A program made the translations under genes and the position numbers. Below are positions 8,344-17,184 of a DNA stretch of 64,000 nt, one piece after another. The DNA is taken from the NCBI RefSeq assembly GCF_001428005.1, contig NZ_LMSB01000001.1, positions 235,167-299,166 on the forward strand. Direction: 5' to 3'. The stretch comes from Arthrobacter sp. Soil736 (GTDB lineage Bacteria > Actinomycetota > Actinomycetes > Actinomycetales > Micrococcaceae). The notes under the pieces are model-generated. The model was not told the DNA's origin and made no database searches. It saw only the letters and a list, made by a program, of their open reading frames with translations. Numbering within the stretch: the stretch's first letter is position 1; the number at the start of each line of letters is the position of its first letter.

Positions 8344-10734
8344 ATGAGCACCGAACACCTTCCAGGGCGCCCCGCCAGCCGGGAGATCGAACTCGACATC
8401 GAGGGCATGACCTGCGCGTCCTGCGTGAACCGGGTGGAAAAGAAGCTCGGCAAGCTCGACGGCGTCCAGGCCACGGTCAACCTCCCCCTTGAATCGGCCC
8501 ACGTGATGGTCCCGGCCGGAATCACCGACCAACAGATCACGGACCAGGTAGCAGCAGCGGGCTACAGGGCGCGAATCAAACCCGCCTTACACCCCACCGC
8601 ACCGGACGTGCCACCAAACGACGCCGGAGGAACGACCGAGCACGCGGAGCATGGCGGACCGGCGGAGCACCAAGGTGACCACGAAGACCACATGCGACAC
8701 GGCGGCACGGCCTCGGTGCTGAAGCCGCGCCTGATCGTGGCGGCCGTCCTGACGGTCCCGGTGTTCCTCATCTCGATGTTTCCGGGTTTCCAGTTCCCGA
8801 ACTGGGGCTGGGTTTCCGGCGCCCTGGCCTTGCCCGTGGTCAGCTGGGCGGCGTGGCCTTTCCACCGGGCGGCGGCCATCCACGCCCGGCACTTCACCTC
8901 CACGATGGACACGCTGGTGTCCCTGGGCGTGCTTGCCGCGTACGTCTTTTCCGCCTGGCAGCTTCTCGCCGATCCGCGCCTGACCGAGCATCCCGGCATG
9001 GAGCAGATGGGCGGTGCGGGCTCCGGCGGCTTGTACTTCGAGGTCGCCGCCGTGGTCACCACGTTCCTGCTGCTTGGCCGGTTCCTCGAGGCGAACGCCA
9101 AGGCCAAGGCCGGGGACGCCCTCAAGGCACTGCTGAACCTCGGCGCCAAGGACGCGACGGTGCTGGTCGACGGCGCCGAGGTGAAGATCCCGGCCGACCA
9201 GCTCGCCGTGGGCGACGTCGTGGTCGTGCGCCCCGGCGAGAAGATCGCCACCGACGGCGTCGTCATCAGCGGCTCCTCCGCCGTCGACGCCTCGCTGGTG
9301 ACGGGCGAATCGGTGCCCGTCGAGGTGGGTCCCGGGAGCCCGGTCACGGGCGCCACCATCAACACCGCCGGCCGGCTGCTGGTCCGCGCCACGCGCGTCG
9401 GCGCGGAAACAACGCTGGCCCAGATGGGCCGGCTCGTGGCCCAGGCCCAGACCGGAAAGGCACCGATTGCCCGCCTGGCGGACCGGATCAGTGCGGTCTT
9501 TGTCCCGATCGTGCTGGCGATTGCCGTCCTGACCTTTGCCGCCTGGCTGCTGACGGCCGGCCCGGACACCAGCGGGTCCGAGCTGCGCTCGGCATTCACG
9601 GCCGCGGTGGCGGTGCTGGTGATTGCATGCCCGTGCGCCCTCGGCCTGGCCACTCCGGTGGGGCTCCTGACCGGGACCGGGCGCGGCGCCCAGCTGGGCA
9701 TCCTCATCAGGGGCCCGCAGGTCCTCGAGGACACCCGCACCGTGGACACCATCCTGCTGGACAAGACCGGCACGGTCACCAGCGGGCACCTTTCCGTCGA
9801 CTCCACGGTTGCCTTCACGCTGTTCAGCGAGGCGGAGGTCCTGCGGCTGGCCGGCGCGGTCGAGGCAGCTTCAGAGCACCCGATCGCCCACGCGATCGCC
9901 GCTGCCGCACGGGCCACCGTGCCCGTCACCGGCCGGATGGACGACGGCGGCGGCCTCCCCGCCGTCGTCGGCTTCCGTTCCGCACCGGGCGGCGGCGTGG
10001 TGGGAACCGTGGAGGGGCGGCTGGTGGTTGCCGGCCGGACCGGGTGGCTGCAGGACAATGGCGTCAGCCCGTTGCCCGGGCAGCTCGACGCACTCCGTTC
10101 GGCGGAGGACTCGGGCGCCACGGCCATCTGGGTGGCCGTGGACGGCGAGGCTGCGGGCATCATCACCCTGCGGGACACGCTCAAACCGGGTTCGGCGGCG
10201 GCTGTCGCCAGACTGAAATCCCTGGGGCTGCGGCCCGTGCTGCTGACCGGGGACAACGCCGCAGTCGCCGCCCAGGTGGCCGCCGCCGTCGGAATTCCCG
10301 CCGAAGACGTGTTCGCGGGCGTCCTCCCCGAAGGCAAGGTGGACGCCGTCCGCCGCCTGCAGGCAGCGGGCGCCACGGTGGCCATGGCCGGCGACGGCGT
10401 GAACGACGCCGCGGCCCTGGCGCAGGCGGATCTGGGGATCGCGATGGGCTCCGGAACGGACGTCGCCATCGAGGCGGCCGACCTGACTGTCATGGGCAAC
10501 GACCTCGGGCAGGTGGCAACGGCGATCGAGCTGTCACGCCGCACGCTGGTCACCATCAAGACCAACCTGTTCTGGGCGTTCTTCTACAACGCGGTGGGGA
10601 TCCCGGTGGCCGCGCTGGGGCTGCTCAATCCGATGATCGCCGGCGTCGCCATGGCCGCAAGCTCCGTGCTGGTGGTGGCTAATTCGCTCCGGCTGCGCAG
10701 CTTCGGCACGGCAAGCACGCAGCCGCCCAGATAG
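8344..10734 (+). CDS. copA: Copper-exporting P1B-type ATPase CopA
   Basis: 796 residues from the ATG at 8344, which has AGGAG nearby; a GTG at 8314 overlapping the copZ stop is the alternative. Order: HMA domain with GMTCASC, a His-rich linker (about residues 85-130, EHxEH/HEDHMRH), membrane helices, actuator loop TGES, transmembrane CPC (IACPCALGLATP, about 427-438), phosphorylation motif DKTGT (about 473), HP in SEHPIAHAIA, and hinge GDGVND (about 682). This is the full set for a Cu(I) exporter. The His-rich linker after the HMA domain is notable and may bind extra metal. Last gene of the operon. Confidence 0.96.
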   Translation: MSTEHLPGRPASREIELDIEGMTCASCVNRVEKKLGKLDGVQATVNLPLESAHVMVPAGITDQQITDQVAAAGYRARIKPALHPTAPDVPPNDAGGTTEHAEHGGPAEHQGDHEDHMRHGGTASVLKPRLIVAAVLTVPVFLISMFPGFQFPNWGWVSGALALPVVSWAAWPFHRAAAIHARHFTSTMDTLVSLGVLAAYVFSAWQLLADPRLTEHPGMEQMGGAGSGGLYFEVAAVVTTFLLLGRFLEANAKAKAGDALKALLNLGAKDATVLVDGAEVKIPADQLAVGDVVVVRPGEKIATDGVVISGSSAVDASLVTGESVPVEVGPGSPVTGATINTAGRLLVRATRVGAETTLAQMGRLVAQAQTGKAPIARLADRISAVFVPIVLAIAVLTFAAWLLTAGPDTSGSELRSAFTAAVAVLVIACPCALGLATPVGLLTGTGRGAQLGILIRGPQVLEDTRTVDTILLDKTGTVTSGHLSVDSTVAFTLFSEAEVLRLAGAVEAASEHPIAHAIAAAARATVPVTGRMDDGGGLPAVVGFRSAPGGGVVGTVEGRLVVAGRTGWLQDNGVSPLPGQLDALRSAEDSGATAIWVAVDGEAAGIITLRDTLKPGSAAAVARLKSLGLRPVLLTGDNAAVAAQVAAAVGIPAEDVFAGVLPEGKVDAVRRLQAAGATVAMAGDGVNDAAALAQADLGIAMGSGTDVAIEAADLTVMGNDLGQVATAIELSRRTLVTIKTNLFWAFFYNAVGIPVAALGLLNPMIAGVAMAASSVLVVANSLRLRSFGTASTQPPR

Positions 10735-10761
10735 GGCGCGGCCGGGCGGGCAGCGCCGGTG

Positions 10762-11034
10762 TCAGGCAGCGCCGAAGCGCACGGCCGCCCTGGCCCTGGC
10801 CTTCGCCGCTTCCTCTGCCCGGTCCTTCGCCGGCGCGTGCGTCACGAGGGCCTCGAGCAGGTGCTGCGTTGCGTGCGCCACCTCATGCACGGCACGTTCA
10901 AAGGCCTCCTCGTTGGCCTTGGATGGCCTGGTGCTGCCGCTGATCTTGCGCACATACTGCAGGGCCGCGGCATGGACCTCCTCGGACGTGGCATGCGGTT
11001 CGTAGTTGTGGAGGGTTCGGATGTTCCGGCACAT
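10762..11034 (-). CDS. DUF2277 family protein
   Basis: 90 residues: MCRNIRTLHNYEPHATSEEV, ALQYVRKISGSTRPSKANE, a helical stretch and a basic Ala/Arg C-terminus ending KARARAAVRFGAA. This is the typical full-length sequence of the DUF2277 family, whose function is unknown. The invariant MCRNI start supports the ATG at 11034. It is convergent with copA, 27 bases apart. Confidence 0.9.
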   Translation of the reverse strand: MCRNIRTLHNYEPHATSEEVHAAALQYVRKISGSTRPSKANEEAFERAVHEVAHATQHLLEALVTHAPAKDRAEEAAKARARAAVRFGAA

Positions 11035-11247
11035 ACCCCCATGCTAGGCTCTGGATCGCCTGGGATCGACCCTCCGGACACCCTTCGGGAGGGGCGCCGG
11101 CACCATGGGGAGGACTGCATGGGGAGCGGTGCCCATCGACACTGTTTCGTGTCGGAGGATAGTTTGTAGGCAATGGACCTTCCGGACGAGCCGGAGGCCG
11201 CTGGGGATGCCGACTGGATCGGGTCCGTTGAATAAAGGAGATATCGA

Positions 11248-11514
11248 ATGGCATTTTGGGGTGCAGACACCGACCAGCTCAAGACACTGAGCACGAAGCT
11301 TCAGCAGGGTTCGGCTGAAATCGAAAAGCAAAAGTCCGCGCTGACCAGCGCTCTCCAGAGCACCGACTGGAAGGGCCCGGACGCTGACAAGTTCCGGAGC
11401 GACTGGGAAAGCCAGCACGCCGCGCAGCTTACCAAGATTGCCCAGGCCCTGGACGAGGCCGGCAGGCAGGCCTCCCGCAACGCACAGCAGCAGGAGGAAG
11501 CTTCCCACCGCTAG
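11248..11514 (+). CDS. WXG100 family (ESAT-6-like) protein
   Basis: 88 residues, a helical hairpin with the WxG turn in STDWKGPDADKFRSDWE at about residue 37; charged helices on both sides and no signal peptide. AAAGGAGATATCGA before the ATG is a strong ribosome-binding site. WXG100 proteins are usually substrates of type VII (ESX) secretion and form dimers. No ESX machinery (EccC ATPase, EccB/D) is in the window, so it is an orphan here and its export route is open. A perfect terminator follows. Confidence 0.85.
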   Translation: MAFWGADTDQLKTLSTKLQQGSAEIEKQKSALTSALQSTDWKGPDADKFRSDWESQHAAQLTKIAQALDEAGRQASRNAQQQEEASHR

Positions 11515-11527
11515 GGCAAGCAACCGC

Positions 11528-11559
11528 AGGAGGGCCGGACGCACGCGTCCGGCCCTCCT
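11528..11559. terminator. Bidirectional terminator
   Basis: AGGAGGGCCGGACGC and its exact complement GCGTCCGGCCCTCCT are separated by two bases (AC). The 15-bp perfect stem sits between two convergent genes (WXG100 gene and EamA transporter) and can end transcription from both. Confidence 0.8.
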
Positions 11560-11592
11560 GGCGTTTAACCCGGCCCCATTGGGGGCAACCGC

Positions 11593-12696
11593 TTACGGGA
11601 CGGGTTCGACGTCGTTCGCGTGGTTGAGCGGCGCGGTAGCCGGAGTGCCGGCGCCGGTCCGCGGATCGGGTCCCCTCAGCTCGTCCAGCCGGACCAGCAC
11701 GACACCGCCGACGATCAGCACCCCGCCCAGGAGCTGGATGGCGCCGGGCAGTTCGCCGAGCAGCAGCCACGCCCAGAGCACGGCAAACAGCACCTCGGTC
11801 AGCGACACGAAGGACGCCACCTTCGATCCCAGGGCGCGCGCCGCCGTGATTCCGGAGACGTACGCCAGCACGGTGGCCAGCACCACCAGTCCGCCGAGGG
11901 AAACCCACCACGGCGTGATCCACGGCCCCAATTTCGTGTCAGCCGTGCTGAAGGCCATGGGCAGCAGGCCCGTGGCGGCGGCCAGCCACATGATGGCGGC
12001 GCCCACCATGAGCCCGCCGGAGGCAAGGACGATGGGCGGGAGGGTGTCGTTTTCCTTGGCGGTGATGAAGAAATAGATGGCCAGGCAGACTGCGGCGGCA
12101 ATGCCCCAGAGCACGCCGACGAAGTCGATCTTCACGGCGCCCGTCAGGTCCAGCACCAGGACCAGGCCGCCCAGCGAGAGGAGTGTTCCGGCGATGGTGA
12201 GCGGGCGTGGCCGCTTCCGGCTCGCCGCCCACATCCACAGCACGATCAGCACCGGGGCGAGGTACTCCAGCAGCAGCGCCACGCCCACCGACAGCCGGGC
12301 CACCGCGTTGAAGTAGAACAGCTGGCAGGCCGCCACGCCGATCAGGCCAAACAGCATGATGGTCACCCAGTTGTCCCGCAGCTGGTGCCATCGTCCGCGC
12401 AGCGCCGGGATGGCAGGGATCGCCAGGATGAGCGCGGCGCCCGTCAGCCGTGCGGTGACGGCGGCACCGGGGGTCCAGCCGGTTTCCAGAAGTGCCTTGG
12501 CGAAGGAGCCGGAGATGCCGAAGACGGCGGAGGAAAAGAGGGCAATGCCCAGGCCCGACGCCATGAAACCCGGCGCCGCGGGACGGGGCGAAACGGCCAT
12601 CGAAGCGGACGGCGCCGTCGGGGACGTCGCTAAGGCAGCCCGCCCTGCCGGCGACGCAGGCTGCGGCATTTTGGCGCGGTTGCTGGATGCAGGCAC
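11593..12696 (-). CDS. EamA (DMT superfamily) transporter
   Basis: 367 residues, about ten hydrophobic helices arranged as two EamA repeats. The first contains SSAVFGISGSFAKALLETGW and YFNAVARLSVGVALLLEYLAP, the second YVSGITAARALGSKVASFVSL and TEVLFAVLWAWLLLGELP. A Pro/Ala-rich N-terminal 40 residues precede the first helix. Such proteins are inner-membrane exporters of amino acids or related metabolites; the substrate is not predictable. It is divergent from a CGNR-type regulator 71 bases away, a common pairing that suggests control by that regulator. Confidence 0.9.
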   Translation of the reverse strand: MPASSNRAKMPQPASPAGRAALATSPTAPSASMAVSPRPAAPGFMASGLGIALFSSAVFGISGSFAKALLETGWTPGAAVTARLTGAALILAIPAIPALRGRWHQLRDNWVTIMLFGLIGVAACQLFYFNAVARLSVGVALLLEYLAPVLIVLWMWAASRKRPRPLTIAGTLLSLGGLVLVLDLTGAVKIDFVGVLWGIAAAVCLAIYFFITAKENDTLPPIVLASGGLMVGAAIMWLAAATGLLPMAFSTADTKLGPWITPWWVSLGGLVVLATVLAYVSGITAARALGSKVASFVSLTEVLFAVLWAWLLLGELPGAIQLLGGVLIVGGVVLVRLDELRGPDPRTGAGTPATAPLNHANDVEPVP

Positions 12697-12767
12697 GGCT
12701 GCCTCCTGTCAGGAGTAAAATGGGGTGTTGGTCATGACATTACGCCCCGGGACTGTAAGGAGTCAAG

Positions 12768-13316
12768 ATGGTTTTTGCCCCTGACACGGAGGTGGCGCTG
12801 CGGACCGTGGTGCACCTCATCAACAGCGCAGCCAACGGCGAGGAGAAACTGGCCACCGTGCAGGACCTGGATGAGTTCCTCCGGGCGGAGGGCTTCACCG
12901 GATCCCGCACGCGCGACGCCGCGGAACTGGCCAGCGTGCACGCGCTGCGGTCAGATCTTGCTGCCCTGTGGACCGCGGACGAGGATACGGCCGTGGCAGG
13001 CGTGAACCGGCTGCTGCGCGAAGCCCGCGCCCTACCCCAGCTCCTGAAGCACGACCAGTGGGACTGGCACCTCCACGCCACCACCCGCGAAGCGCCGCTG
13101 GCGGACAGAATGGGAACGGAGGCAGCCATGGCCCTGGTGGACGTGATCCGCAGCAAGGAAATGGACCGCATGCTGGTGTGTGCGGCCGATGACTGCAATG
13201 CAGTGGTGCTGGACCTCAGCCGGAACCGGTCCAAGAGGTACTGCGACACCGGAAACTGCGCTAACCGCGCTCATGTGGCGGCCTACCGGGCGCGCCGCGC
13301 GGCGGGCGGGGAGTAG
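12768..13316 (+). CDS. CGNR zinc-finger / ABATE-domain putative regulator
   Basis: 182 residues. The N-terminal ABATE domain (TEVALRTVVHLINS...LDEFLRAEGF) is followed by a C-terminal zinc finger with Cys138, Cys143, Cys159 and Cys164 in MLVCAADDCNAVVLDL and RYCDTGNCANRAHVAAYR. The name-giving CGNR is CANR here. The family is thought to be stress-linked transcription regulators. It is divergent from the EamA transporter over a 71-base gap, which fits local control of that gene (inference). Confidence 0.9.
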   Translation: MVFAPDTEVALRTVVHLINSAANGEEKLATVQDLDEFLRAEGFTGSRTRDAAELASVHALRSDLAALWTADEDTAVAGVNRLLREARALPQLLKHDQWDWHLHATTREAPLADRMGTEAAMALVDVIRSKEMDRMLVCAADDCNAVVLDLSRNRSKRYCDTGNCANRAHVAAYRARRAAGGE

Positions 13317-13354
13317 CAGGCCAAGCGGGGATTAGCGGGCCGGGTGCCTGGCAG

Positions 13355-13726
13355 CTAGGAGGTGCCGCCGTCGGGCTTTGAGTCGTCCGAGGGATGCGGC
13401 GCAACAGGACCCGGCTTCTGGCCGTGTCCGCCAAAGCCGTGCGACGGCTTCTTGGCCGAGCTAAGGTTCACGCCGGAGCCCTTCCCGAGGTGCTCGGCGT
13501 TGTCCTTGTAGCTCATGGACAACATCGCCGCGATGACGAGCGTGACGATGAAGGCGATGCCCGCGCCGGTGAAGGCGAGGTCGAAACGCGGAGCGCGGGA
13601 ACTGCCGCCGGAGGCGAAGATCAGCACCGCGACGAAGGCCACCACACCCCAAAACGCGGAGAACATCAGGGGTCCCTTAACCGAGGTCCGCAGGTTCCGC
13701 GGTTCTCCTGGTTTCTGGTGTGCCAC
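13355..13726 (-). CDS. Hypothetical two-helix membrane protein (123 aa)
   Basis: A short basic N-terminus is followed by two hydrophobic segments, SAFWGVVAFVAVLIFASGG (about 23-41) and GAGIAFIVTLVIAAMLSMSY (about 54-73), then a Gly/His/Pro/Lys-rich soluble tail of 50 residues. No domain was recognised. GGAGG precedes the start. It is convergent with the CGNR gene; a similar-strand membrane gene lies upstream with a 101-base gap. Confidence 0.8.
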   Translation of the reverse strand: MAHQKPGEPRNLRTSVKGPLMFSAFWGVVAFVAVLIFASGGSSRAPRFDLAFTGAGIAFIVTLVIAAMLSMSYKDNAEHLGKGSGVNLSSAKKPSHGFGGHGQKPGPVAPHPSDDSKPDGGTS

Positions 13727-13827
13727 GGTGCTTCCTCCAATGCGGGCGGCGAGGATGCGGCCTGCCCGTTGTGATGTGATTGGTCTACTGCCTTGTTCTA
13801 CAGGGAGTAGAACCCTTACGTTCTAGT

Positions 13828-14415
13828 TTACGGCCTTGCGGCGGGCGTCCGCGCATCATGCCTGAGTGAAAGACCGGCCAGGATCCAGAGCACGCCCGAG
13901 ATGATGGCTCCGCCGCCGGCAACGCCCAGCAGCGCGTGCGGGCCGAGGGATATGAAGAACGGCAGGGCGGCGGCCGTCCCCAGGCCAACGACGCCCGAGG
14001 CGAGCCAGTCCCGCGCCAGGACATGGCGCCCCCTGAACCTGATGCCTAGATACAGTTCGGCTGCGGCCACGGCGGCGAGGCCCAAAGCGGCAATAACGGC
14101 GAACAGCAGGCTGCCCTGCAGGATCAGGACGCTGACCCCGGCGCCGGTGAGGACCGAGGCCGCGGCGGACATGGACCTGCCGGGCGCCGCCTCGCGGCGG
14201 AAACCGGAAAGGGGGATGCCCCAGAGCAGAATTGCGCCGGTTGCCAGGAGGTATGCCCCTCCCGCCCAGCTCATCCCCGTCTCGGAGGGCGCCGCCCAGA
14301 ACACGGTCACGGCGCCGAACGCCAGCGCGGCGGCGGCGCGCAGCAGCACCGGCTTCCACAGTTCCGCCTGGTGGGCGGGCGCGGAGGCTTCAACGGGGTT
14401 CACGGGGGAAGTCAC
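13828..14415 (-). CDS. Hypothetical multi-pass membrane protein (HdeD/DUF308-like)
   Basis: 195 residues with about six hydrophobic helices, for example LLRAAAALAFGAVTVFWAA, GGAYLLATGAILLWGI and LLGVAGGGAIISGVLWILAG. The overall plan (six helices in about 190 residues, Gly/Ala-rich) resembles HdeD/DUF308 membrane proteins, but I see no decisive motif. The role is unknown. It lies 101 bases upstream of the other small membrane protein on the same strand, and the MATE transporter lies behind it. Confidence 0.75.
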   Translation of the reverse strand: MTSPVNPVEASAPAHQAELWKPVLLRAAAALAFGAVTVFWAAPSETGMSWAGGAYLLATGAILLWGIPLSGFRREAAPGRSMSAAASVLTGAGVSVLILQGSLLFAVIAALGLAAVAAAELYLGIRFRGRHVLARDWLASGVVGLGTAAALPFFISLGPHALLGVAGGGAIISGVLWILAGLSLRHDARTPAARP

Positions 14416-14516
14416 CGCTCCAGTTTAGTTCGCCTGCCTGTTTCCCCGAACCCGGCATCGGCGGCCGGTCCTTCAGACCTGTCCGCCCGGTCTGCCCTCA
14501 CCCGCGGGGGCCCGTG

Positions 14517-15869
14517 TCAGGAGCCGAGCACCATCCAGCGGTCCGTTCGCGCCCTGAGCCCCAGCGTCATGGCCCGGGCCAGCATGTAGCCCAGCGAGAA
14601 CGCCACCCAGACCCAGACCAGCGCCGCAGCGCCGCCGGGCCCCCAGAGCGGGACTGCCAGGAGCATCGGCAGGTAAACGGCAAGATTTACGACGCCGGCA
14701 ATCGCCAAATATTTGGCGTCACCGGCCCCGATCAGCACGCCGTCCAGGACGAACACGTACCCCGCAATGGGCTGCCCTGCCGCCAGCACGAGCAGGGCAG
14801 TCGCGAGAACTGACTGGACACCGGCGTCGGAAGTGAACAAGGCGCCTGCGAAGGGGGCGGCCACGGCGAGCAGGACGCCCGTCACCACGCCAAAGCCGGT
14901 GCCCCAGCGGACCATGGTCCGGGTCAGCAGCCGGGCCTTCACCGGATTGGAGGCTCCGAGTTCCCTCCCGATGAGTGCCTGCGCGGCGATGGCAAGGGCA
15001 TCCAGCGCAAAGGCGAGGAAGGTAAAGACGGTCATGGCCAGCTGATGCGCGGCGAGGTTCACGGCGCCCTGGGCCGTGACCACCAGGACGGTGGCAAGGA
15101 TGGCAATCCGCAGGCTCAGGGTCCGGAGCATCAGCCATGAACCCACCTGGGTCATGGCGCGGATCCCGCGCCAGTCAGGCAGGAGCGAAACGCCGTGGCT
15201 GCGCGCGTTTCGCTGCACTATCAGGAGATAGACGGCCGCCATGGCCCACTGCGCGATGCTGGTTCCGACGGCGGACCCCGTGACGGACCAGCCCAGGCCA
15301 TAGACCAGCATGAGGTTCAGTGCGATATTCAGGGCGAACCCTGCCGTGGCCACCACCAGCGGGGTCCTCGTGTCCTGAAGTCCCCGGAGCACACCCGTGC
15401 CGGCGAAGATCAGCAGCATAGCCACCAGTCCGGGCATGGACCAGCGGAGATAGTCCACGGCGAACGAACGGACCTCGCGGCCGGCGCCCATAAGTCCGAC
15501 CAGCGGCTCCGCGGCGACGAAGCCCGCCACCGCCAGGATGGTCCCCAGCAGGAAGGCAAGCCAGACGCCGTCGCGGCCGGCGGCCAGGGCCTTGGCGAAC
15601 TGCCCGTCGCCGATCGCGCGGGCCACGGCCGGAGTGGTGGAGTAGGCCAGGAACACCATCAGGCCGACAGCGGTGTGAAGCACGGCCGAGGCCAGTCCGA
15701 CGCCGGCCAGCTGGGCAACCCCCAGGTGACCTACGATCGCCGAATCGGCGAGCAGGAAAAGCGGCTCCGCGATCAGGGCCCCGAACGCGGGGACCGCAAG
15801 GCGCAGGATTTCGCGGGCGTGGCTAGTGGGCCTCACGGCCGGAACCGTGGCGGAAGGTGAGTCGGGCAC
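14517..15869 (-). CDS. MATE family efflux transporter (DinF-like)
   Basis: 450 residues, twelve helices in two MATE halves. The N-terminal half begins EILRLAVPAFGALIAEPLFL with LADSAIVGHLG, a form of the conserved D-x-x-(F/I)-(V/I)-G element; GTGVLRGLQDTRTPL and the second-half LIGRELGA are typical of the DinF branch. These export drugs or cationic metabolites using Na+ or H+ gradients. The substrate cannot be read from sequence. The 97-base gap to the upstream membrane gene argues for its own promoter. Confidence 0.92.
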   Translation of the reverse strand: MPDSPSATVPAVRPTSHAREILRLAVPAFGALIAEPLFLLADSAIVGHLGVAQLAGVGLASAVLHTAVGLMVFLAYSTTPAVARAIGDGQFAKALAAGRDGVWLAFLLGTILAVAGFVAAEPLVGLMGAGREVRSFAVDYLRWSMPGLVAMLLIFAGTGVLRGLQDTRTPLVVATAGFALNIALNLMLVYGLGWSVTGSAVGTSIAQWAMAAVYLLIVQRNARSHGVSLLPDWRGIRAMTQVGSWLMLRTLSLRIAILATVLVVTAQGAVNLAAHQLAMTVFTFLAFALDALAIAAQALIGRELGASNPVKARLLTRTMVRWGTGFGVVTGVLLAVAAPFAGALFTSDAGVQSVLATALLVLAAGQPIAGYVFVLDGVLIGAGDAKYLAIAGVVNLAVYLPMLLAVPLWGPGGAAALVWVWVAFSLGYMLARAMTLGLRARTDRWMVLGS

Positions 15870-15945
15870 GGTTTCAGCCTAGCTGCCGGTGCGGTAGGGG
15901 CGGTCCGCCGCCGGCCCGGTTACCGGACCCGGTAATATTCCTGCA

Positions 15946-16521
15946 GTGCCACACACAGATTCGCTGCTACAGCCCGTGACCGTGTCCATTGCCCGCACCG
16001 TCCTCCCCGGCCGCACGCGCCAGGCCAGCGCCTGGGCCCACGCCGGCCAGGAACTGGCCCGCGAATGGCCCGGCTACCTCGGCTCCGGGTGGGTCCGCAC
16101 CGCAGCGGATTCCGACGAATGGCACATGCTGTACCGTTTCGCGGACGCTGATCTCCTCAACGACTGGGAGCAGTCCGAGGAGCGCCGCTGGTGGATCGAC
16201 AGCGCTGCCGGCCTCGTCGAGATCACGAGGGTGGAGCGCCGCACCGGGATCGAGGGCTGGTTCGCCCAGCCTGGCGATGTCCACCTCGCCGTTCCGGAGA
16301 CCGTGGTGCCTCCGCGGTGGAAGCAGATGATCAGCATTTTCCTGCCGTTCTTTCCCCTCAGCCTGCTGGCCAACTTCCTGCTGCACCCTTTGACACAGGA
16401 TTGGCCGCTGGTGCTCCAGGTACTTCTGGCCACCTGCATCCTGACCCCGCTCATGACATACATCTTCCTTCCGGCCACCACCAGGCTGCTCGGCCCCTGG
16501 CTCCGGACAAGACGCTCGTAG
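15946..16521 (+). CDS. ABM-domain (antibiotic biosynthesis monooxygenase-like) membrane protein
   Basis: 191 residues from GTG 15946. Residues 10-100 form an ABM-like ferredoxin fold (VTVSIARTVLPGRTRQASAW, YLGSGWVRTAADSDEWHMLYRFADADLLNDWE). After a linker come two transmembrane helices (IFLPFFPLSLLANFLLH and VLLATCILTPLMTYIFLP). ABM domains with C-terminal membrane helices are common hypothetical proteins; no reaction is established for this subgroup. TAATAT at 15932-15937 lies just before the GTG, so translation may be leaderless. Confidence 0.8.
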   Translation: MPHTDSLLQPVTVSIARTVLPGRTRQASAWAHAGQELAREWPGYLGSGWVRTAADSDEWHMLYRFADADLLNDWEQSEERRWWIDSAAGLVEITRVERRTGIEGWFAQPGDVHLAVPETVVPPRWKQMISIFLPFFPLSLLANFLLHPLTQDWPLVLQVLLATCILTPLMTYIFLPATTRLLGPWLRTRRS

Positions 16522-16543
16522 GGCCCCGAAGAGTGCGAACCGT

Positions 16544-16573
16544 CACAATTAGTTGACACTTCAACTAATTGTG
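16544..16573. promoter_or_regulatory. Palindromic operator upstream of the DoxX gene
   Basis: A perfect 13-bp inverted repeat (CACAATTAGTTGA and TCAACTAATTGTG) flanks a 4-base centre CACT and overlaps TTGACA, a -35-like hexamer. TAGTTGA-N4-TCAACTA resembles binding sites of MarR-type redox regulators. It lies 83 bases before the DoxX start. No MarR gene is adjacent. Confidence 0.75.
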
Positions 16574-16656
16574 CGGGACAGTGGACTTGAAGCTACAAGC
16601 GATCCGATCGCCCGCTCACAAGACCGAACGCAACCGATACGAACGGCGAATTTCCC

Positions 16657-17091
16657 ATGAACCAGCCCACCCTGACCACCACAGCCCTGACCGTCCTGCG
16701 CGTCATCGTCGGATTCCTGTTCGCAGCCCACGGCTGGCAGAAGTTCAGCGAGTTCACCATCGCCGGCACCCAGGCGTCCTTCGCAAAGATGGGCGTTCCT
16801 GCCGCCGAGGCCGCGGCCCCGGTCGTCGCCACGCTCGAACTGGCAGGCGGCATCGCCTTGATCCTCGGCGTGCTCGCCCGGGTCTTCGCCGCCCTGCTGG
16901 CACTGGACATGCTCGGCGCCTTCTTCCTGGTGCACGCCCCGGCCGGCGTCTTCGCAGCCAACGGCGGGTACGAACTGGTCCTCCTGCTGGCCGCAGCCGC
17001 CCTCGCCATCGCCCTCACCGGAGCCGGCCGCCTCTCGGTTGACCGCGCCGTGTTCGGCCGCGCCCGCTCGAAGCTGAACGCCCTCGCCTAG
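16657..17091 (+). CDS. DoxX family membrane protein
   Basis: 144 residues, four hydrophobic helices. The N-terminal LRVIVGFLFAAHGWQKF is the usual DoxX start (LRxxxGxxFxxHGxxKxF), followed by helices LELAGGIALILGVLARVFA, LLALDMLGAFFLVHA and YELVLLLAAAALAIAL. In mycobacteria DoxX works with SodA and a thiosulfate sulfurtransferase against oxidative and thiol stress. Its regulatory region holds a strong palindrome, so it is probably induced by a specific signal. A hairpin terminator follows. Confidence 0.9.
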   Translation: MNQPTLTTTALTVLRVIVGFLFAAHGWQKFSEFTIAGTQASFAKMGVPAAEAAAPVVATLELAGGIALILGVLARVFAALLALDMLGAFFLVHAPAGVFAANGGYELVLLLAAAALAIALTGAGRLSVDRAVFGRARSKLNALA

Positions 17092-17113
17092 GACGTCACC
17101 TCACGGAATGCCC

Positions 17114-17149
17114 GACGGCGGCTGCGCACCCACGTGCGCAGCTGCCGTC
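17114..17149 (+). terminator. Rho-independent terminator of the DoxX gene
   Basis: GACGGCGGCTGCGCAC pairs with GTGCGCAGCTGCCGTC (one mismatch) around a 4-base loop, followed by TTTCGT. Confidence 0.75.
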
Positions 17150-17184
17150 TTTCGTCTGTTCCGCTTGGGGACGGGTCGCCGCTA

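Noticed and set aside
8562..10565. 667-codon frame opposite copA
   Set aside because: Shadow of copA caused by high third-position GC; all P-type ATPase motifs are on the plus strand.
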